Shown here: piece by piece, positions 45,558-58,128 of the stretch
Numbering within the stretch: position 1 is the first letter of the stretch
Layout of the letters: each line of letters starts with the position of its first letter
Assembly (NCBI GenBank): GCA_024195585.1
Contig: SWBL01000044.1
Location: forward strand, 62,001-126,000
DNA: 64,000 nt
Reading direction: 5' to 3'
Source of the DNA: Aureobasidium sp. EXF-3400
Lineage: Eukaryota > Ascomycota > Dothideomycetes > Dothideales > Saccotheciaceae
Notes under the pieces: model-generated
Told to the model about the DNA's origin: nothing
Seen by the model: only the letters and a program-made list of their open reading frames with translations
Databases searched by the model: none
Position numbers and translations under genes: made by a program

Positions 45558-48495
45558 TGCGATTTGCACTATCGCTTTCGGATCGAAGCAGGACGTGGTG
45601 TTGCTTTTGCTGTTTCAGACGTTTGCTCGGTCTTTTGGATACACCGAATGTCGGCTTTGTTCAGTATGTTGAAACGACTGTTTTGTGGCAAGGGATAAAG
45701 CAAATGGCAGCAAAGCGATGGTGTCGCCTTTGGAAGTTGCTGGATTTGATCTTGATCGGCTACGGCTAAGTCACCAGCCTCGTACCAAGCGGTCTCGGAT
45801 AAAGGTCGAAAGGGCTCCGAGTTAGTGTCACTCTGAAGCACAAAAAGCAAGATAGTATGCGTCTTCTTGGCCAAACACCTGCAAGCTATGACATGGTAAG
45901 CAAAGCTCTTGTGCTGTCAGAAGAACGAACAGGGTTGTATTCGTCCACGTCGACCACGTGCGTGGGTCAAAGACAGATGCAACGAACCTTGTCTCTTTCT
46001 GCAATCCCGCCTCCTGGATCGCGATATTTTTGGTCGATAGTTGGGATTGTGGCTGTTGCTGAGTGACAAACTATGGCTTTGAGCTATTGATTTGCTTGTG
46101 TCTCGACGCAGATGATCTTTGATGTTTGTTGTGTTAGACAAAGTCCTTACAACCTGGCAAGGCTTCCACAAGTCGGAATAATCTCCAAAGGAAAAAACAA
46201 ATCAAGCAGAAAGACGATCAAGAGGTTACCAGGTTCTTTGTCGATTCGTCAAAGGTATTTGTACAGACTCTGTCCTTGAAGACGAGCAAGTGCCGATTGC
46301 AAACTTGTCGTTCTGCAAATGGTCGACTACTGAAGCCGGACAAGCATCACCGCATCCGTATAGGGAGTTGAAGCCTGGACCCCTCTGACGCTCTCCTGGC
46401 CCGCCCGCTTTGGGACAAGTCACCTCCAATTGGACCTGCTTTGCTGCTTTCGAAAGTCTACTCGGCTACTGTCTTTATTCAGAGCTCACTCGAAGTTGCG
46501 ACAGTATTGGAAAGGATCTATGAACCATGTCTTCTACCAGCAAGATGGACTGCCCAGGCAAATCCTCGTTTCAGACAATGACGCTCCCACCTTTGATTGC
46601 AGCTGGCGACGCCACTACCTTGACTCTGGGATTGGCTGTCTTTCCGACAACTGACCCATCGCATCGGTACAGCGGGTAAGCCTCAGATCTGCAGGACCCA
46701 CTGGTTTGCAGAAAGACAAGATGACCTGCATCATAAAACAAGAGGAAGCGTAACGTGCTAACTCCGCCCGCCTTACGAGCGAATCCACCTCAGACTGCAT
46801 GTGCTGTTTACATTCGGTACCTGTTGGGGCTGTTGCCCAATCGCTGTCTTTCTCGACGGAGGCCACCGGACCCGGCCAACACCATCAACATTCCTACAAA
46901 ATTCGGTTCTGCAACTCTTACCGAAACGGGATTTTAACGAGCATTAGCACACTACCCAAGGCTCGGGCTGAATCTGAAGCGAGGCCAACACCTCTTGACC
47001 ATCATCCTCTGCTCTGGTTGAATTAGGCGTCATGAAGTCGTATAGCCAAGATGAACACCACATGTGGCCCTGGCAATTATGGTCACCCGGCCAGCGGCAG
47101 GGCGGTCCGCACATGCATAGGGCTTGGGTAGACACATTGTTTGGTCCTGACTCTCGTGACTGTGGAGATTTGAGGTATGCGTGCATGCATGCACGTCCCA
47201 ACACACGCAGGCATCCAACCCACCATTGCGGTCCTTGGAGCTTCTGTTTGGATGGCTCTACTGAAAGCAGCAGGCTAGCTAACAAGCACACAAAGCCCCC
47301 TCATCCCTCGGCCGTAAAGCACCGCAAGACCGTCCTTCCTCGACCATATTTCCTCCAACACTAACAACCAGGCAAAATTCCGAGCTACTGCAAACAGTAG
47401 ATTTCGATGCCCCTTCTGACCTTTTTCGTATCGAGACAGCACGGGTGCGTAAAAAAAGGCATTGTCTCAGAGGAATGTACGCTAGACCCAGCTTTTGGCG
47501 AGTGCTGTCGTTTGTGTAACCACACCTTCCCCTCTCAGCTCCTTGATCTGGGGTTGGCTGCAGCTACCCGAGTGGAAGCACGAAGCACGAGCGCAAGGGT
47601 TTCCACGGCTTGTGCAAGGCACCATGTCGCTCTTGCCATGGTCTACAGGTCCTCCTTCCTCTACTGAACAGTGATTGTATATTTGCATGTTGTCAATAGT
47701 GTGGACACGAGGTTTGTTTCATCAATCTAAAGGTTTAGCAGGGTTTGAGTTGTGGTTTCTGAACGTTTGACTGGATTTGTATACACTGAACCTTGACCGA
47801 CGGCACCTCTGATGGACTAGGTTGATATTCTCATAGACAGATGTAAGTCTTGTGTTCAATACTCGATCTCTTGCCCCGTGCAGGTAGGATCTTCTTCTCA
47901 CCGGTCTGTGATAACGCTTGTTGGTTTCTTGTATCAGAGACCAAGCCAAGCAGGATCGAAGATACCGTCCAGGAAATAACGAATGGAAAGTTCTTCTTAT
48001 TGCAATCCACAATCGCTCGTTGTATCTTTGGTCATTGCCCATAACCACAACTATTGTTTACCCACACAGGGTTGGAGATGATTTGTTCGGATACTACAGC
48101 TCATCGGATTTCGTCAACTACGAAGAGGGCGAACACAATCCAGGTCTTGCCGAATGGGAGGCTGATATGGATACTCACAGGCAGAAGGCTGAAATGTTGA
48201 GCATAATCACGATGCGTCACGGTGGTGCACGTGTTGAGCGTGTTGATCGTTGAGCCGCTGGCCTAGTAAATTCCTACGAGAGAGACATACTTCCATTCTA
48301 TAGTTTATTAATCCACATATTAATACAAGATATTTCCATCCAGTTACATCAGTAATTCCTTCGTCCCCGTACGCGCGATGCGTCTGTTGGTAATCTCTAC
48401 AAGACAGCCTTCGAGCCCTCCAGTGTGTCCTCACAGCCTATAGTAACTGTGTCTAGATAATCCATCAACTATTTGAATACTTGTTCGACGAGGGT
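45558..48495. other. Gene-poor region
   Basis: 2.9 kb between the HMG-box gene and the broken gene. Only short frames without domains are present. One plus-strand frame near its right end is listed separately with low confidence. GTAAG/GTATG elements occur but no coherent exon chain could be built. Confidence 0.5.
47918..48253 (+). CDS. Possible exon of an unknown hydrophilic protein
   Basis: An open stretch of 111 codons ends at 48253. The C-terminal half is hydrophilic and acidic (GYYSSSDFVNYEEGEHNPGL, then AEWEADMDTHRQKAEM) and looks like genuine coding sequence more than its neighbours do. No ATG-started model with good splice sites could be built upstream, so it may be the last exon of an intron-containing gene or a relic. 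Confidence 0.25.
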   Translation: MLVSCIRDQAKQDRRYRPGNNEWKVLLIAIHNRSLYLWSLPITTTIVYPHRVGDDLFGYYSSSDFVNYEEGEHNPGLAEWEADMDTHRQKAEMLSIITMRHGGARVERVDR

Positions 48496-49730
48496 CTAGC
48501 CAAAAGGGTGTTCCTTTAATAATTCCTCCATGGCCATGATTTGTAGACCACGCAACACTGCCTCGACGTGCTTTACATCTCCCTTCATCTCACCATCTCT
48601 GTCTACCAAGCTCCACTTTGTGTTGTCGTAGGCGTTAGGAGATGGATTGCCAAAGTGCTCGAGTGCAAGAGGCCCGTCGAAGAACAGGCTTGCCCAGTGC
48701 ACGAAGGCTGCGAGTGATATTCTAGCACTAAAACCGGAGAAGCAAATTGACAGTCTTAGAAGAGCAGCGGCGTTGCCCTCTAAAGCGAGTGCGATGGGGA
48801 ACAGAGGGCGATGTGGGATGTTGCGAGCGAAGAGCGCGCGTAAGAGACTAGAAGGGAGCATGCTGGCAGCAGCTGCAAGTTCGGAACTACTAAACTTGCC
48901 AGTTAGGAGACTGAAATCTACTACGAAGCGTTTGTACAGATAGTAAGCGCGGAGGAGATCCACCCTATTTTCTTAAGAGCATGCAAGGAGTGGATGCTGG
49001 GAGAGACAGATGTATCCATCGTCGGCTGTCTCACTATAGATGCAGCAAACGAGGCGTCGTAGAGGATAGGAATCGTCTTGTGGAATGAAGTAAGTGTTCG
49101 CGATGACCTTCAGCTTCTCTTCTTCTTGTTTATGTTTATTACCCATGTGTTTCCCCAGTCATAGATAGCGTGATACAGGAAGCTATTAACTGAGTTATCA
49201 TATGGGACACTCAGGTTAATGTAACTCCTATAGAAGTCGACCAAGCCAACGTTGTCGAACCTGTCGATTCTGATGTCTTCATCCACAGCTGCTAGAACAT
49301 ATGGGATCGGCTCAACGTACAAGTTGGGAAAGGGAGACGGTTTAACGTCTTTGAAACCATCCTGGCCGTCGAAGACTCTCTTAGCTTCGGATTCGTCGTT
49401 AGGCTCGCGCTATTCATTGCCCTAGATAGCCTCTTCAACTCCCATGGTTGCTGGTCTGGTGTCTGCGGCGCGGTCTGTTGCATGTCTGTGTTGGTCGTCG
49501 GGTCCATGCTATGCGTCCTTTGTAGTTGGTGCTTCTATATCTTCTTCGAGGATGGTCTCGGGCCGGCGTCCGGCAATGTAGTCTGCCATCCTTAGCTCCT
49601 CAGGCGAGAAGGCACTATATGTGTCCATTGCTGATATTGCATGATAACGGAAGGTGGTGGAACCTGGTAGATCTAGTAAGGAGACTCCAATAAGGAAAAC
49701 GGTGAAAGCGCCAATCACTGAAACTTGCAT
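48496..49730 (-). pseudogene. Decayed protein-coding gene of unknown family
   Basis: Coding-like sequence runs on the minus strand in one frame from about 49730 to 49130 and continues in another frame to a stop at 48496. The upper part (YSAFSPEELRMADYIAGRRP, then GFKDVKPSPFPNLYVEPIPY, then FLYHAIYDWGNTW) carries three in-frame stop codons. A frame change follows near 49125-49145 in an AAG-repeat tract, and the lower part (KLKVIANTYFIPQ, RAYYLYKRFVVDFSLLTG) has one more stop near 48970. No set of normal introns removes all these lesions. The SPEELR-x-x-DY-x-x-GRR opening and alpha-helical body recall fungal BTB-type proteins, but I cannot name the family. An alternative is an intron-rich gene with unusual splice sites. 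Confidence 0.5.
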
Positions 49731-50946
49731 GCCAAAGCTCTCAGGGAAAAAGGCCTATCTTGAGCCCCTCAGAAGTACTTCAATCATGTCTACACAGGCG
49801 AGCGCCTACATCCTTCATACCGACAGTTGAAAGCAGCCCGACACACGTCGACTGGAAAGTTCCACGCCATCGTAGTGTTCCGGCAGTCGCAATATGCAAA
49901 GCGTTTCCTGACCAGGTACCTCGAGAAGACCAAGAAGCACAGCAAGATGATTATCAGCGCCCTGCAGACCACAACAATCGACATCGAATCATGCGCTATC
50001 GCGGCATCACAATGTGACCAGGTCACGGTGTGTGCCCTCGTTCGCCGCCGACATAGAGACTAAGATGAGCTTTGCCAGAGCTGGTCTATTCGTGGTCGAG
50101 ACGACGAAGGCAGGTCTACGGCATAAATGGCAGATTCTGCTCGAACGCCGCTCGTGCAACACTAAATGTGCCCAACCAGTTGCTGTATGCCTTCATGCAT
50201 GGCCGCAGACCGTTGCTCATCTCGACAGGCACCAAACGCCCTGTCCAGCCACTGGGGACGGCTATCAGAATTTGTCATTCGTATCCATCGCCATTCGACT
50301 CTCTGCACTTGACTCGACGCTGTTGTATGGGAAACGCGAGCCAATGTCGAGAATAAGTGTAAGCATGACTTGAGTTGAAGTTTGGCTGGCTGTGGGTATG
50401 ACCCTGACGCTGATTACATTCTCAGATATGGACGAGTATATCTTGTTTGCATTGACAACCCAGTCCAGAAATAACCTTGTGGTTATCCTATTGATAGCTT
50501 ACAAGGGTTTCATTTAGATCCGGGGTCTTCGTAGACAGATAGGTGTAGGTGGAAGAGATTCCTGATCTTGGAAGCTGTAAACCTGAACAATACTCAAAGT
50601 CGTTCCTCGCGCAGTCCCATCTCTGTCCGTTTTTCGATACAGAATATCACGGCGAGGTGACCGTATGACAGTCGCAAGCATCGTCGTGATTGACGAACAT
50701 GGTTCGAAACAATCGCAGTATTGTTGATCAAGAATTCTGACCTAAATTGCTACCGAATCTGAGATTAGACACTCAGCACAGTATCATCCTAGGAAGAAAA
50801 AACGTCAGAGGGAGCAAATACAATGAGCTTGTTTGTAGGGGTATTATGTAATTAGAAATGAAACCATGCGTGCGAGTCCGGTCATCGCCTTGGACAAGCG
50901 ATGGAATAAATATGATACAAAGTTGGTTCGGACGAATAGGCGTAAT
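49731..50946. other. Gene-poor region
   Basis: 1.2 kb between the broken gene and the MFS transporter. Short frames on both strands overlap each other and lack domains. Nothing recognised. Confidence 0.5.
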
Positions 50947-52805
50947 CTAGAACATCTGGCGATCTCTCATCTCGACAGGAAGGAAGATCATGGTGAGGGC
51001 AGAAAGCCAGATACCACCAGCTCCAAGCCAGAGAATACCAGAGCTTTTCGCGGCGAGTAGACTTGCTCCAGCGAAAGGAGCAACGATACCGGCGATGCGA
51101 CCCAAGCAAGACAGCATACCGCTGGCACTGCCACGGTAGGCAGTGTCGAACAACTCGGGGGCAGAAGCGTAGAGGACGGCATTGAAATACTGTTGACAAG
51201 ATCAGCTCACGGTTCAGAGTCAAAATAGTTCGATTGGAAACTCACAGTCTGCATGATGTACTCGAAGGAGTTCAAACCAACATAGCCAGCTGTGTTGCTG
51301 ACTTGAGTGTACATGGCCATGGCAATGCCCTGACAGAGAGCAGAGAAGACAAGCGACCATTTTCTGCCGACCAGAGGTAACTGAACAGACGCCATAGCAA
51401 TGACAGCACCAAGAATACCGGGAGTATAAATGTAGATGTAGTGTAGGTAGGTCTCGGTGACATTGCCATCTGGAGTGACTTCGTTTCGTAGAAGAATCAG
51501 GGGCAGATATTGACCAGCAAGATTGAAGGACCAGTAATCACCCTAAAGGCAGGTTAGCAAAATTCGACTAGACGCGATGTTTGGGCACTCACCATGTAGG
51601 CGATGGCCAGAAGAACGAAGATGAAGGTCTGAAGCCTGTTGGTGAACAAAGCTTTGAGGTGCTTGAAGCTGTTGGCAGTGTTGTGAAGGACACGCTTGAA
51701 GGTTTCCATGGTACTGAGAGGTCGACCAGAGACTTCAAGGTCGTCGGTAGACAAGGACGAAGCTTCATCAACGGCGGCAAGATGGGCAACAGTCAGAACG
51801 GGTGGAGGAGCCCTGTTGAACTTGGCAATCTTGTGCAGAACTTGAATGGCCTCTTCCTCTCTTCCTCTGCTGACCAAGAACTTGGGCGACTCTTGGAAAG
51901 TAAAGACGAAGAAACGCAAGAAGAAGACGACCAGAGTGGTGCCTCCAAGAATGATGAGAGTGTATCTCCAGCCCATGTTGCTGTCGGCAGTGCAGCAGGG
52001 TCTCTCGCCAGTGCTACAAGCGGGCAGTTTTGCATCACAACGCCATTTTGGTCTCGCGGCAGTGCCATATGCGATGCCCGTGGCAGCAACGACACCAATG
52101 GGCTGCCATAGAGAGAGGAGAGCGACGAGGAAGCGGCGGTTCTGAGGGAGGAACTCGAGAGCAATAGTTGCGTCAATGGGGATATTGCCGCCGAGACCCA
52201 GCGAGGCAAGGAAGTAAATGGCACAGATGGCACCGTAGTTGTCCTTGGGGGCAGCCTGAATATGGGTAAGCTTGTGTGACACGCAAGAGTTTCAGGAAAC
52301 GTACCAAGATCAGACCAAAGATCGAAGTGATCAGACAGGTAAGATTGAAGGCCCAGCGACGGCCAATCACATCGACCAGAATACCAAAGGTGAAGGCACC
52401 AATGGCCAGACCAGCATTGGCACAAGCATAGATGTCTGCCGTGTGGGCATCAGACACGCCCATCTCCTGGTAGATGGCCGAAGCAATCAGACCCACACCC
52501 TGCGACCAAGCCAGATCCAAGAAATAGCCAAAGCCGCACAGGAACCAGATGCACCATTGGTACCTGCCCATGCCGAACTTGTCGAGCTCGGCATTGATGA
52601 GAGCGGCCTTCTTCTCAAATGGTGTGAGGGAGTGTGCAGATTGGCCTTTGAGGATGTTTCCAATTGAGAGTCCTGCTTCAGGCGCGACAGCGACTGTGGC
52701 CTGGCCTACTTCGGCTTCGGCCTGGGTCGACGACATGTGCCGGAGGCTCTTGTCATCTTGCGTGTGCGTGTCGACGCTCTTCTTCGGGTGCTTGAAAAAA
52801 TCCAT
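50947..52805 (-). CDS. MFS transporter, SVOP/SV2-related
   Basis: Four exons (52305-52805, 51593-52255, 51246-51542, 50947-51189), all in phase 0, give 567 residues. A hydrophilic N-terminus (~75 residues) leads into 12 predicted membrane segments. MFS signatures are DVIGRRWAF in the loop after TM2 and GRKWSL in the second half. GLGGNIPIDATIALEFLPQN and LSLWQPIGVVAATGIAYGTA are characteristic of the fungal SVOP-like/SV2-related group. A Cys-rich extracellular loop (CDAKLPACSTGERPCC) follows TM5-6. Donors are GTACGT, GTGAGT and GTGAGT. The substrate is unknown; sugar, organic acid or cation transport are all possible. Confidence 0.87.
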
Positions 52806-53966
52806 CGTGATGCTGCTTGTGTCACTCGACACTGGTGAATTGGTTTTGGTTGCTTCGTCAATGAGAATCGGTCAGGTGTGTCGCGAGGTAGTAGATAGGT
52901 CCTGTCGCAAGATAAGGTAGGTCCAATCGCCAAAGGGAACCCGAGTGCAGTATTGTAGGAAGGAGTGACCGCCACTCCTTCTTATCAAACGACTGACGAC
53001 CGCAGGATTGATGCGCCACTTGGAAAATTTCTTGCTACTTACCATCCATGTCATCCCACTTACCGCAAGCGGATACCCAAGAGCGTTTACTGCTTCTGCC
53101 CATGCCGCTATCCAGTAGCGAGCCCAATACGACCTGATGGCTTCCCGTCCACCTGCCAGGCCTCTAGAGAAGCTCTCTCACGTCTACCAACACCACTCGA
53201 CCATGTAGTCATCTCTTCTCTCACGATTGTATACACTCCAGACGCAAAACCACATGCTGCTGTTGCTGCAAACTTCAGGAATGGAAGCTGAAAAGCTCCT
53301 GCTTGTGACGTCGACACTATTGATCTGATCGTGCTCGGGCGATTTAAGGCGGGGGAGCTTGATGCTGATTGGCTTCCCACGCAAAACTCTATCTGCCATG
53401 TAGATCTTTAAACCCACTTCTCGGCAGCATGTAACCCTGATTGACCATTTAGGCGGCCACACTATGAAGTAGTGTCTTCGGCCATGACCGAGCACTTGAT
53501 GTATCCACTGTATCGATTCTCCCCGTGGGCAGGTGTCTGTCTGGAGGCAGCTATAACTACACAATCATATCTGGATCAAAAGTGTAGTCAAGGAAGCAGC
53601 CTCCCGCCTTCCTCCAGCAAGTGTTGTACATTAACATGGCTTGGTGCATCTCTATATATCTCCGCGGGAAAGCCATTATTTGGACATCTTGACAGTCGTC
53701 AGTACACAGCAAAGATACATATTTTAGCCAGCTCTCGACGTGGGGCATTCGAGACTCAGACGCAAATCGTGCAGAAGTAGTGAGCAAGAATCCCGTCTTC
53801 CAAGCCTTTTGACCGTTGACGCCAACCTGCATGAACATGCATGACGGACGGACTATTTACCGCTTTTATCGCCATGTGAGCTTGCATTTGCTTGTGCAAA
53901 GGTCAAGGCTAAGGCGATAAAATTGGAAGTGACGAATTGAATAGTCGAAGATATAACGCTCAATCC
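52806..53966. other. Intergenic region
   Basis: 1.16 kb containing the promoter of the MFS gene and the 3' flank of HIR1. No gene recognised. Confidence 0.55.
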
Positions 53967-56900
53967 TCAGATTTCCATAGCTGAAGAGGCTAAGCTATCG
54001 CTTGCGCCCTCGAGCACACCCAGAAGGCGAGCATATGGGACGGTGATACGCTGGAGGTCACGGTGCTTGCCTGCAGCCTGATGTCAACAACAATGTGTGT
54101 AAGCGAGAAGAAAGAAACATAGACTTACCCAGAATGAGAACAACCTCCTTGAGCAGCTCTTCTCGAGGCCACCCAACAAGATCTCCTTCCTCAGCCATCC
54201 AGCCTTGACCCTTCTCCTCGTCTGACTTTTCCTCTTCGTCCTCGAACACACTACCCATGAGTGAGCGTAACAGCTCTTCAACCTTGGCCTTTGAGCCCTC
54301 GGCGCCAATACGCTTCGCGTACATGAGGAGATAGAGGTGGAACTCCTCGCGTGCGCCCAAAGTCATGGCTGCTGCAACACGATTCTCCAGATGTGCAACA
54401 CTGACAGCACTTTCAAACCCTTCATATCCTTCAGCGACAAGCAGTGTTTTTACCAGTCTCTGCAAGAAGTAAGCTCGACCACGCAGCAAAGATTGAGTCG
54501 TGGTATTGCGTTCGAGTAACGGGATGATGCCAGCAGACAAGTTCTCCGGCTTAAGGTCATCGTCACTGGTTGATGTACCGTTGGTGCCTTTAGTAGTGGG
54601 TTGCACTGTAGATATGGATGTGTCGGCGGTGTTCCAGTACTGGCTGCCCACTGCCCACCAAGGCTCTGATAGACGTTGCCAGATGTACATGGCCTGCGAA
54701 TAACTGTAGCCATCTCCATTGGACAACCCTACTATGATACGTCCTTGTGAATTGAGGCGAGCAAACATGACAGCTGGTCCGTTCGTAGTGTGACCTTGCT
54801 GGGCCGTGGCAGCAATATCAAGCACAGGCGCAAGAGACACTGGCGGGTGCGGCGATGAGAGGGTCTTGATGTTCCAGACATAGCACATACCTACCGCATT
54901 CACGCACAAGAGCCACCAGCCTCGGCAATCCATAATGACGGGTTGTGCATCGAGTATCAGAGCGTTGAGCAACCTGCGACCCGCTGGTGTCCATATATGA
55001 ACTGACCCGTCTTCACAAGCAGCAGCCCAGAAATTGTGGTTTCCTGTAACAAGCAAGACGGCTCGTGGTAGATAGTCTTGCCATATAGATTGGCCTCGTC
55101 GAGAGACTGTGAGGCGGGTAGGGTCGCGATCCTGGACTCTACCTGTACGTGCAGGACCAGAAGCATTACGCGCTTCGAACACCATTGACGATTCGTCACT
55201 AGTATCCATCTGCTGACCTTCGTTCTCCTGGTGGCTGTTGGTATCGAGGGGACGGACTATGGTCGCTCTAACCAAGGGCACTGCGAGTCTGACCTGGCTC
55301 GTAGTCAGGCTGGGATTGACAATGGCAGGTCTTAGCGGTTCAGCGGTTTCGGTTGTAGTTTTAGCAGTCGAGCTTGGTGGAACAAGGCCGGCAGCGGTGT
55401 TAATTACCACAGGCGTGGCTCCAGTCTGTTGAATAGACGCGATGCGCTTTTCGGCACGACGATCATCGTCGCCTTCGATTTCGGCGAATTTCCTCTTATT
55501 ACCAAGTAATAGCGAAGCAAGACCACCTCTTGGCAAGCCGTCGAATGGTTTCGATAGGTCCAGTGTTGTCTGAGGTGCATCATTGCGACTAGCTTGCGAA
55601 ACACTGGACATTAGTTGCGGCTTTGGCAATGAAGATTCTCCGACGCCCGAGGACGAAGAAACCAGCAATGGTGCTATGCGCTTCTTGCCGTCTTTTGTGA
55701 TAGTCACGCGTTGCTTCAGCTTGTCAATCTTTGCTACCTGCGGGTCCGGTGGAGGCATCAGTTCATTGGGCTCAGCAGTCTCTGTGCTGCCGTTCGTTGT
55801 TGTTTCTTTGGCGGTGCCATTGGTCGAAGCAGGGGCAGGCTTGTCTGAGGAACCGTTCAACGAGGGGACAGCAACGGTGCCGTCACCCATTAACTCGCCC
55901 ATGCGACCTTGAACACCCTTGAGTTCGCCAGCCTTGCTGTTTTCTTCAAGTCTCAAGGCATCCGGGCCTTCGACAACGCCAACTCTTCTGCCAGCACCAA
56001 AGCGTGCCAGGGCCTTGTCATTGTTAACAACTGGTGCTGGGTAACCCAATTCTCCTGCAGCAAAAACGCAGCAAGCAATAGTTCCATCCAGACTGGTAAA
56101 GTAGATAGTCTCACCATCAGGAGACCAAGCAAGATCCGAGATGGGCTTGGCAGCAAGCTCCTGTGTGACGACAAAGGGCCGAGGAGAGTTTGTGTTCCAG
56201 ACGCTCAGAGTCTTATCTTGGCCAGCGCATGCCACAACGGTGACAGCACCAGCAGCGAAGTTCTCCTGGGCAGTGATATCGCTAGCCGGCGGCGGCGGTT
56301 CGCGACAGAAAAGGCGCGGAGAGAAAGCACACACTTCGACGGGACCCTCATGGCCGATCAAGTTGACCTCGCTCTCCCAGCTGCCGCGAGTGACGATTGC
56401 GACCGAGCTTACAGGACCGTTGACGGCGTTGGCAGCAGCTATGTGGGCACCGTCAGGAGACCAGGAACATCTTCGGAAGTATGTGGTGAGGGGAGAGGTG
56501 GTAAAGGGGACTGAGACGGTGGCTTCGAGGACGAAGTTGTTGACTTGGTCGTAGGTGGTGGCATTCGGAGGGGGCGAAGTGAAGCGGAAGATGCGTATGG
56601 TGCGGTCGTCGCTGGCGGTAGCAAAGTATTTGTTTGCGGGATCGAATGTGATGCCCTTGACGTGGCTCTGATGTTGTGAGAGTGTCTTGAGCTTCTCAAA
56701 AGTGTGACCAGACCAGACGACGACCTTAGAGTCGAGGCCAACCGAGACGAGGATGGATGAATCGGCGGACCAGCCCAGATCCTGGACATCGTTGTCGTGG
56801 CCGATCAGACGACGAAAGATGCGCCAATTCTCGACGGGGGGAGTCTCGTTGGAGCCGAAGGTGGTGTGGGCGGGAGGGTTCGGGTCGAGGTTGTAGATGC

Positions 56901-57306
56901 AGACAATCTTGTCGTCGGCGCCCGAGGCCAGGTATTTGCCGTTTCCAGAGAAGCGCACAGAGTGGATGGTGCCCGAGTGGTAGCTCATAGCAGCCAGCTG
57001 TTTGGGCTTGGTGTAGTCTGCGCTGCCGCCATTACGGATCGCATCCGTCGACCAGATACGCACATGTCCATCTGTATAGTGTCCGTCTTAGCATGTCTGC
57101 GCTTGTTCGAGTGTCGGTCAGACAAGGCGCACCTCCTCCTGCTGTTACCAACCGGCTTCCGTCTGGCGAGACGTGACAGCTGTATACTTCAAAGTCCTTC
57201 TTGTCGCCTGTCCGTTCGTCTGGTCAGCTAGCTATCCATGCCTTTTGCTATGCGACAAAAGCGACCAACCTCCGTGGGTCAACCAGAGCGGTTTCGTGAA
57301 GCGCAT
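53967..57306 (-). CDS. HIR1: Histone chaperone subunit Hir1 (HIRA)
   Basis: Four exons (57270-57306, 57133-57207, 54129-57071, 53967-54070) encode 1,052 residues. Hir1 is part of the HIR/HIRA complex that deposits histone H3-H4 independently of replication and represses histone genes. The N-terminus starts MRFTKPLWLTHGGDKKDFEV and forms a seven-bladed WD40 propeller (~1-370; GHDNDVQDLGWSADSSILVS, GHEGPVEVCAFSPR). A Ser/Thr/Pro-rich linker holds the B-domain-like RVTITKDGKKRIAPLLVSS, which binds Asf1. The C-terminal HIRA domain includes LLVTGNHNFWAAACEDGSVH and MFARLNSQGRIIVGLSNGD. The C-terminus was extended past an in-frame stop by choosing the GCTGCAG acceptor, which restores the family ending ILGKHRDLQRITVPYARLLG. 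Confidence 0.95.
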
Positions 57307-57679
57307 TGCGACTGTTTATCGAAGTTGCATGCTCAAGCTGGCGAGCGCTGCGAGGGAAGATCTTGTGCCGTCGTTTTCATGCGACGCAACCTGTTTGACC
57401 AGTGGTGCAGATCGGATTGATGGGTTGGTTCTTATATGTTGCGATTAAACGTGTTGTTTATTGCATGTCTTTACAACAATTCACATGCTCCATCAACGTC
57501 CATCTGGAGCTTGGCGCATCCAACTGCTCACTGTAACCCTGTCCATCTACACCCTGCATGTCGATCTCAAATATGATGCCATTGGTGCACTCCGACCATT
57601 GCTTTTCTTCCATTCAGACCAACATCCTCTCTTGTCCCATCCTCTGCAGATGCGAAGATTCAGTTCAATTCCACGCAAA
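57307..57679. other. Divergent promoter HIR1 / acylphosphatase
   Basis: 373 bp shared by HIR1 (minus) and the acylphosphatase gene (plus). An in-frame ATG at 57650 could add ten residues to the acylphosphatase. No other feature recognised. Confidence 0.6.
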
Positions 57680-58128
57680 ATGTCTCAACGTGTATGTACA
57701 GTCTGCATGTCCATGATGTTACAGAATCTGGGACGGGGCTGACCAGACACCTTACAGATTAGCTTCAAGGTCGAGGGCAAAGGTACCTGACTCGGGAACA
57801 CAATCAACCACACCACTTTGATACTGACCTTACTTCAGTCCAGGGCGTCAATTTCAGAAGCTTCACTGTCAAGCAAGCCAAGTCTTTAGGAATTACTGGT
57901 CACGTCCAAAACGCCAATGACGGAACCGTATGTTTCAGCTGCATATCATTCGCCTATCTCAATAGTGCTGACTTCCATACTTAGGTCACTGGTGAGGCTC
58001 AAGGTGACAGCAGCTCCTTGAAGGAGTTCCAGCAGCACTTGAACAAGGGCCCTTCGGCTGCCACTGTCACAAAGCTCGACGTCAATGATATCAAGACCAA
58101 GGAGGGCGAGAGCGACTTCACCCAATGA
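57680..58128 (+). CDS. Acylphosphatase
   Basis: Four exons (57680-57691, 57758-57782, 57839-57927, 57985-58128) encode 89 residues, the normal size for this ~90-residue enzyme. It hydrolyses carboxyl-phosphate bonds such as acetyl-phosphate and 1,3-bisphosphoglycerate in the cytosol. The active-site loop reads KVQGVNFRSF with the phosphate-binding Arg, and the catalytic Asn lies in HVQNANDGTVTG. The first two coding exons are only 12 and 25 nt; splice sites are GTATGT/TTACAG, GTACCT/TTCAG with CTGAC, and GTATGT/CTTAG with CTGAC. An ATG 30 nt upstream in frame would give MRRFSSIPRK before the chosen start; it cannot be excluded. Confidence 0.9.

Noticed and set aside
50690..50720. GGTTCGAAA element as a tRNA B box
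   Set aside because: No matching A box, acceptor stem or anticodon arm could be paired around it; similar GTTCGA strings occur inside coding exons.
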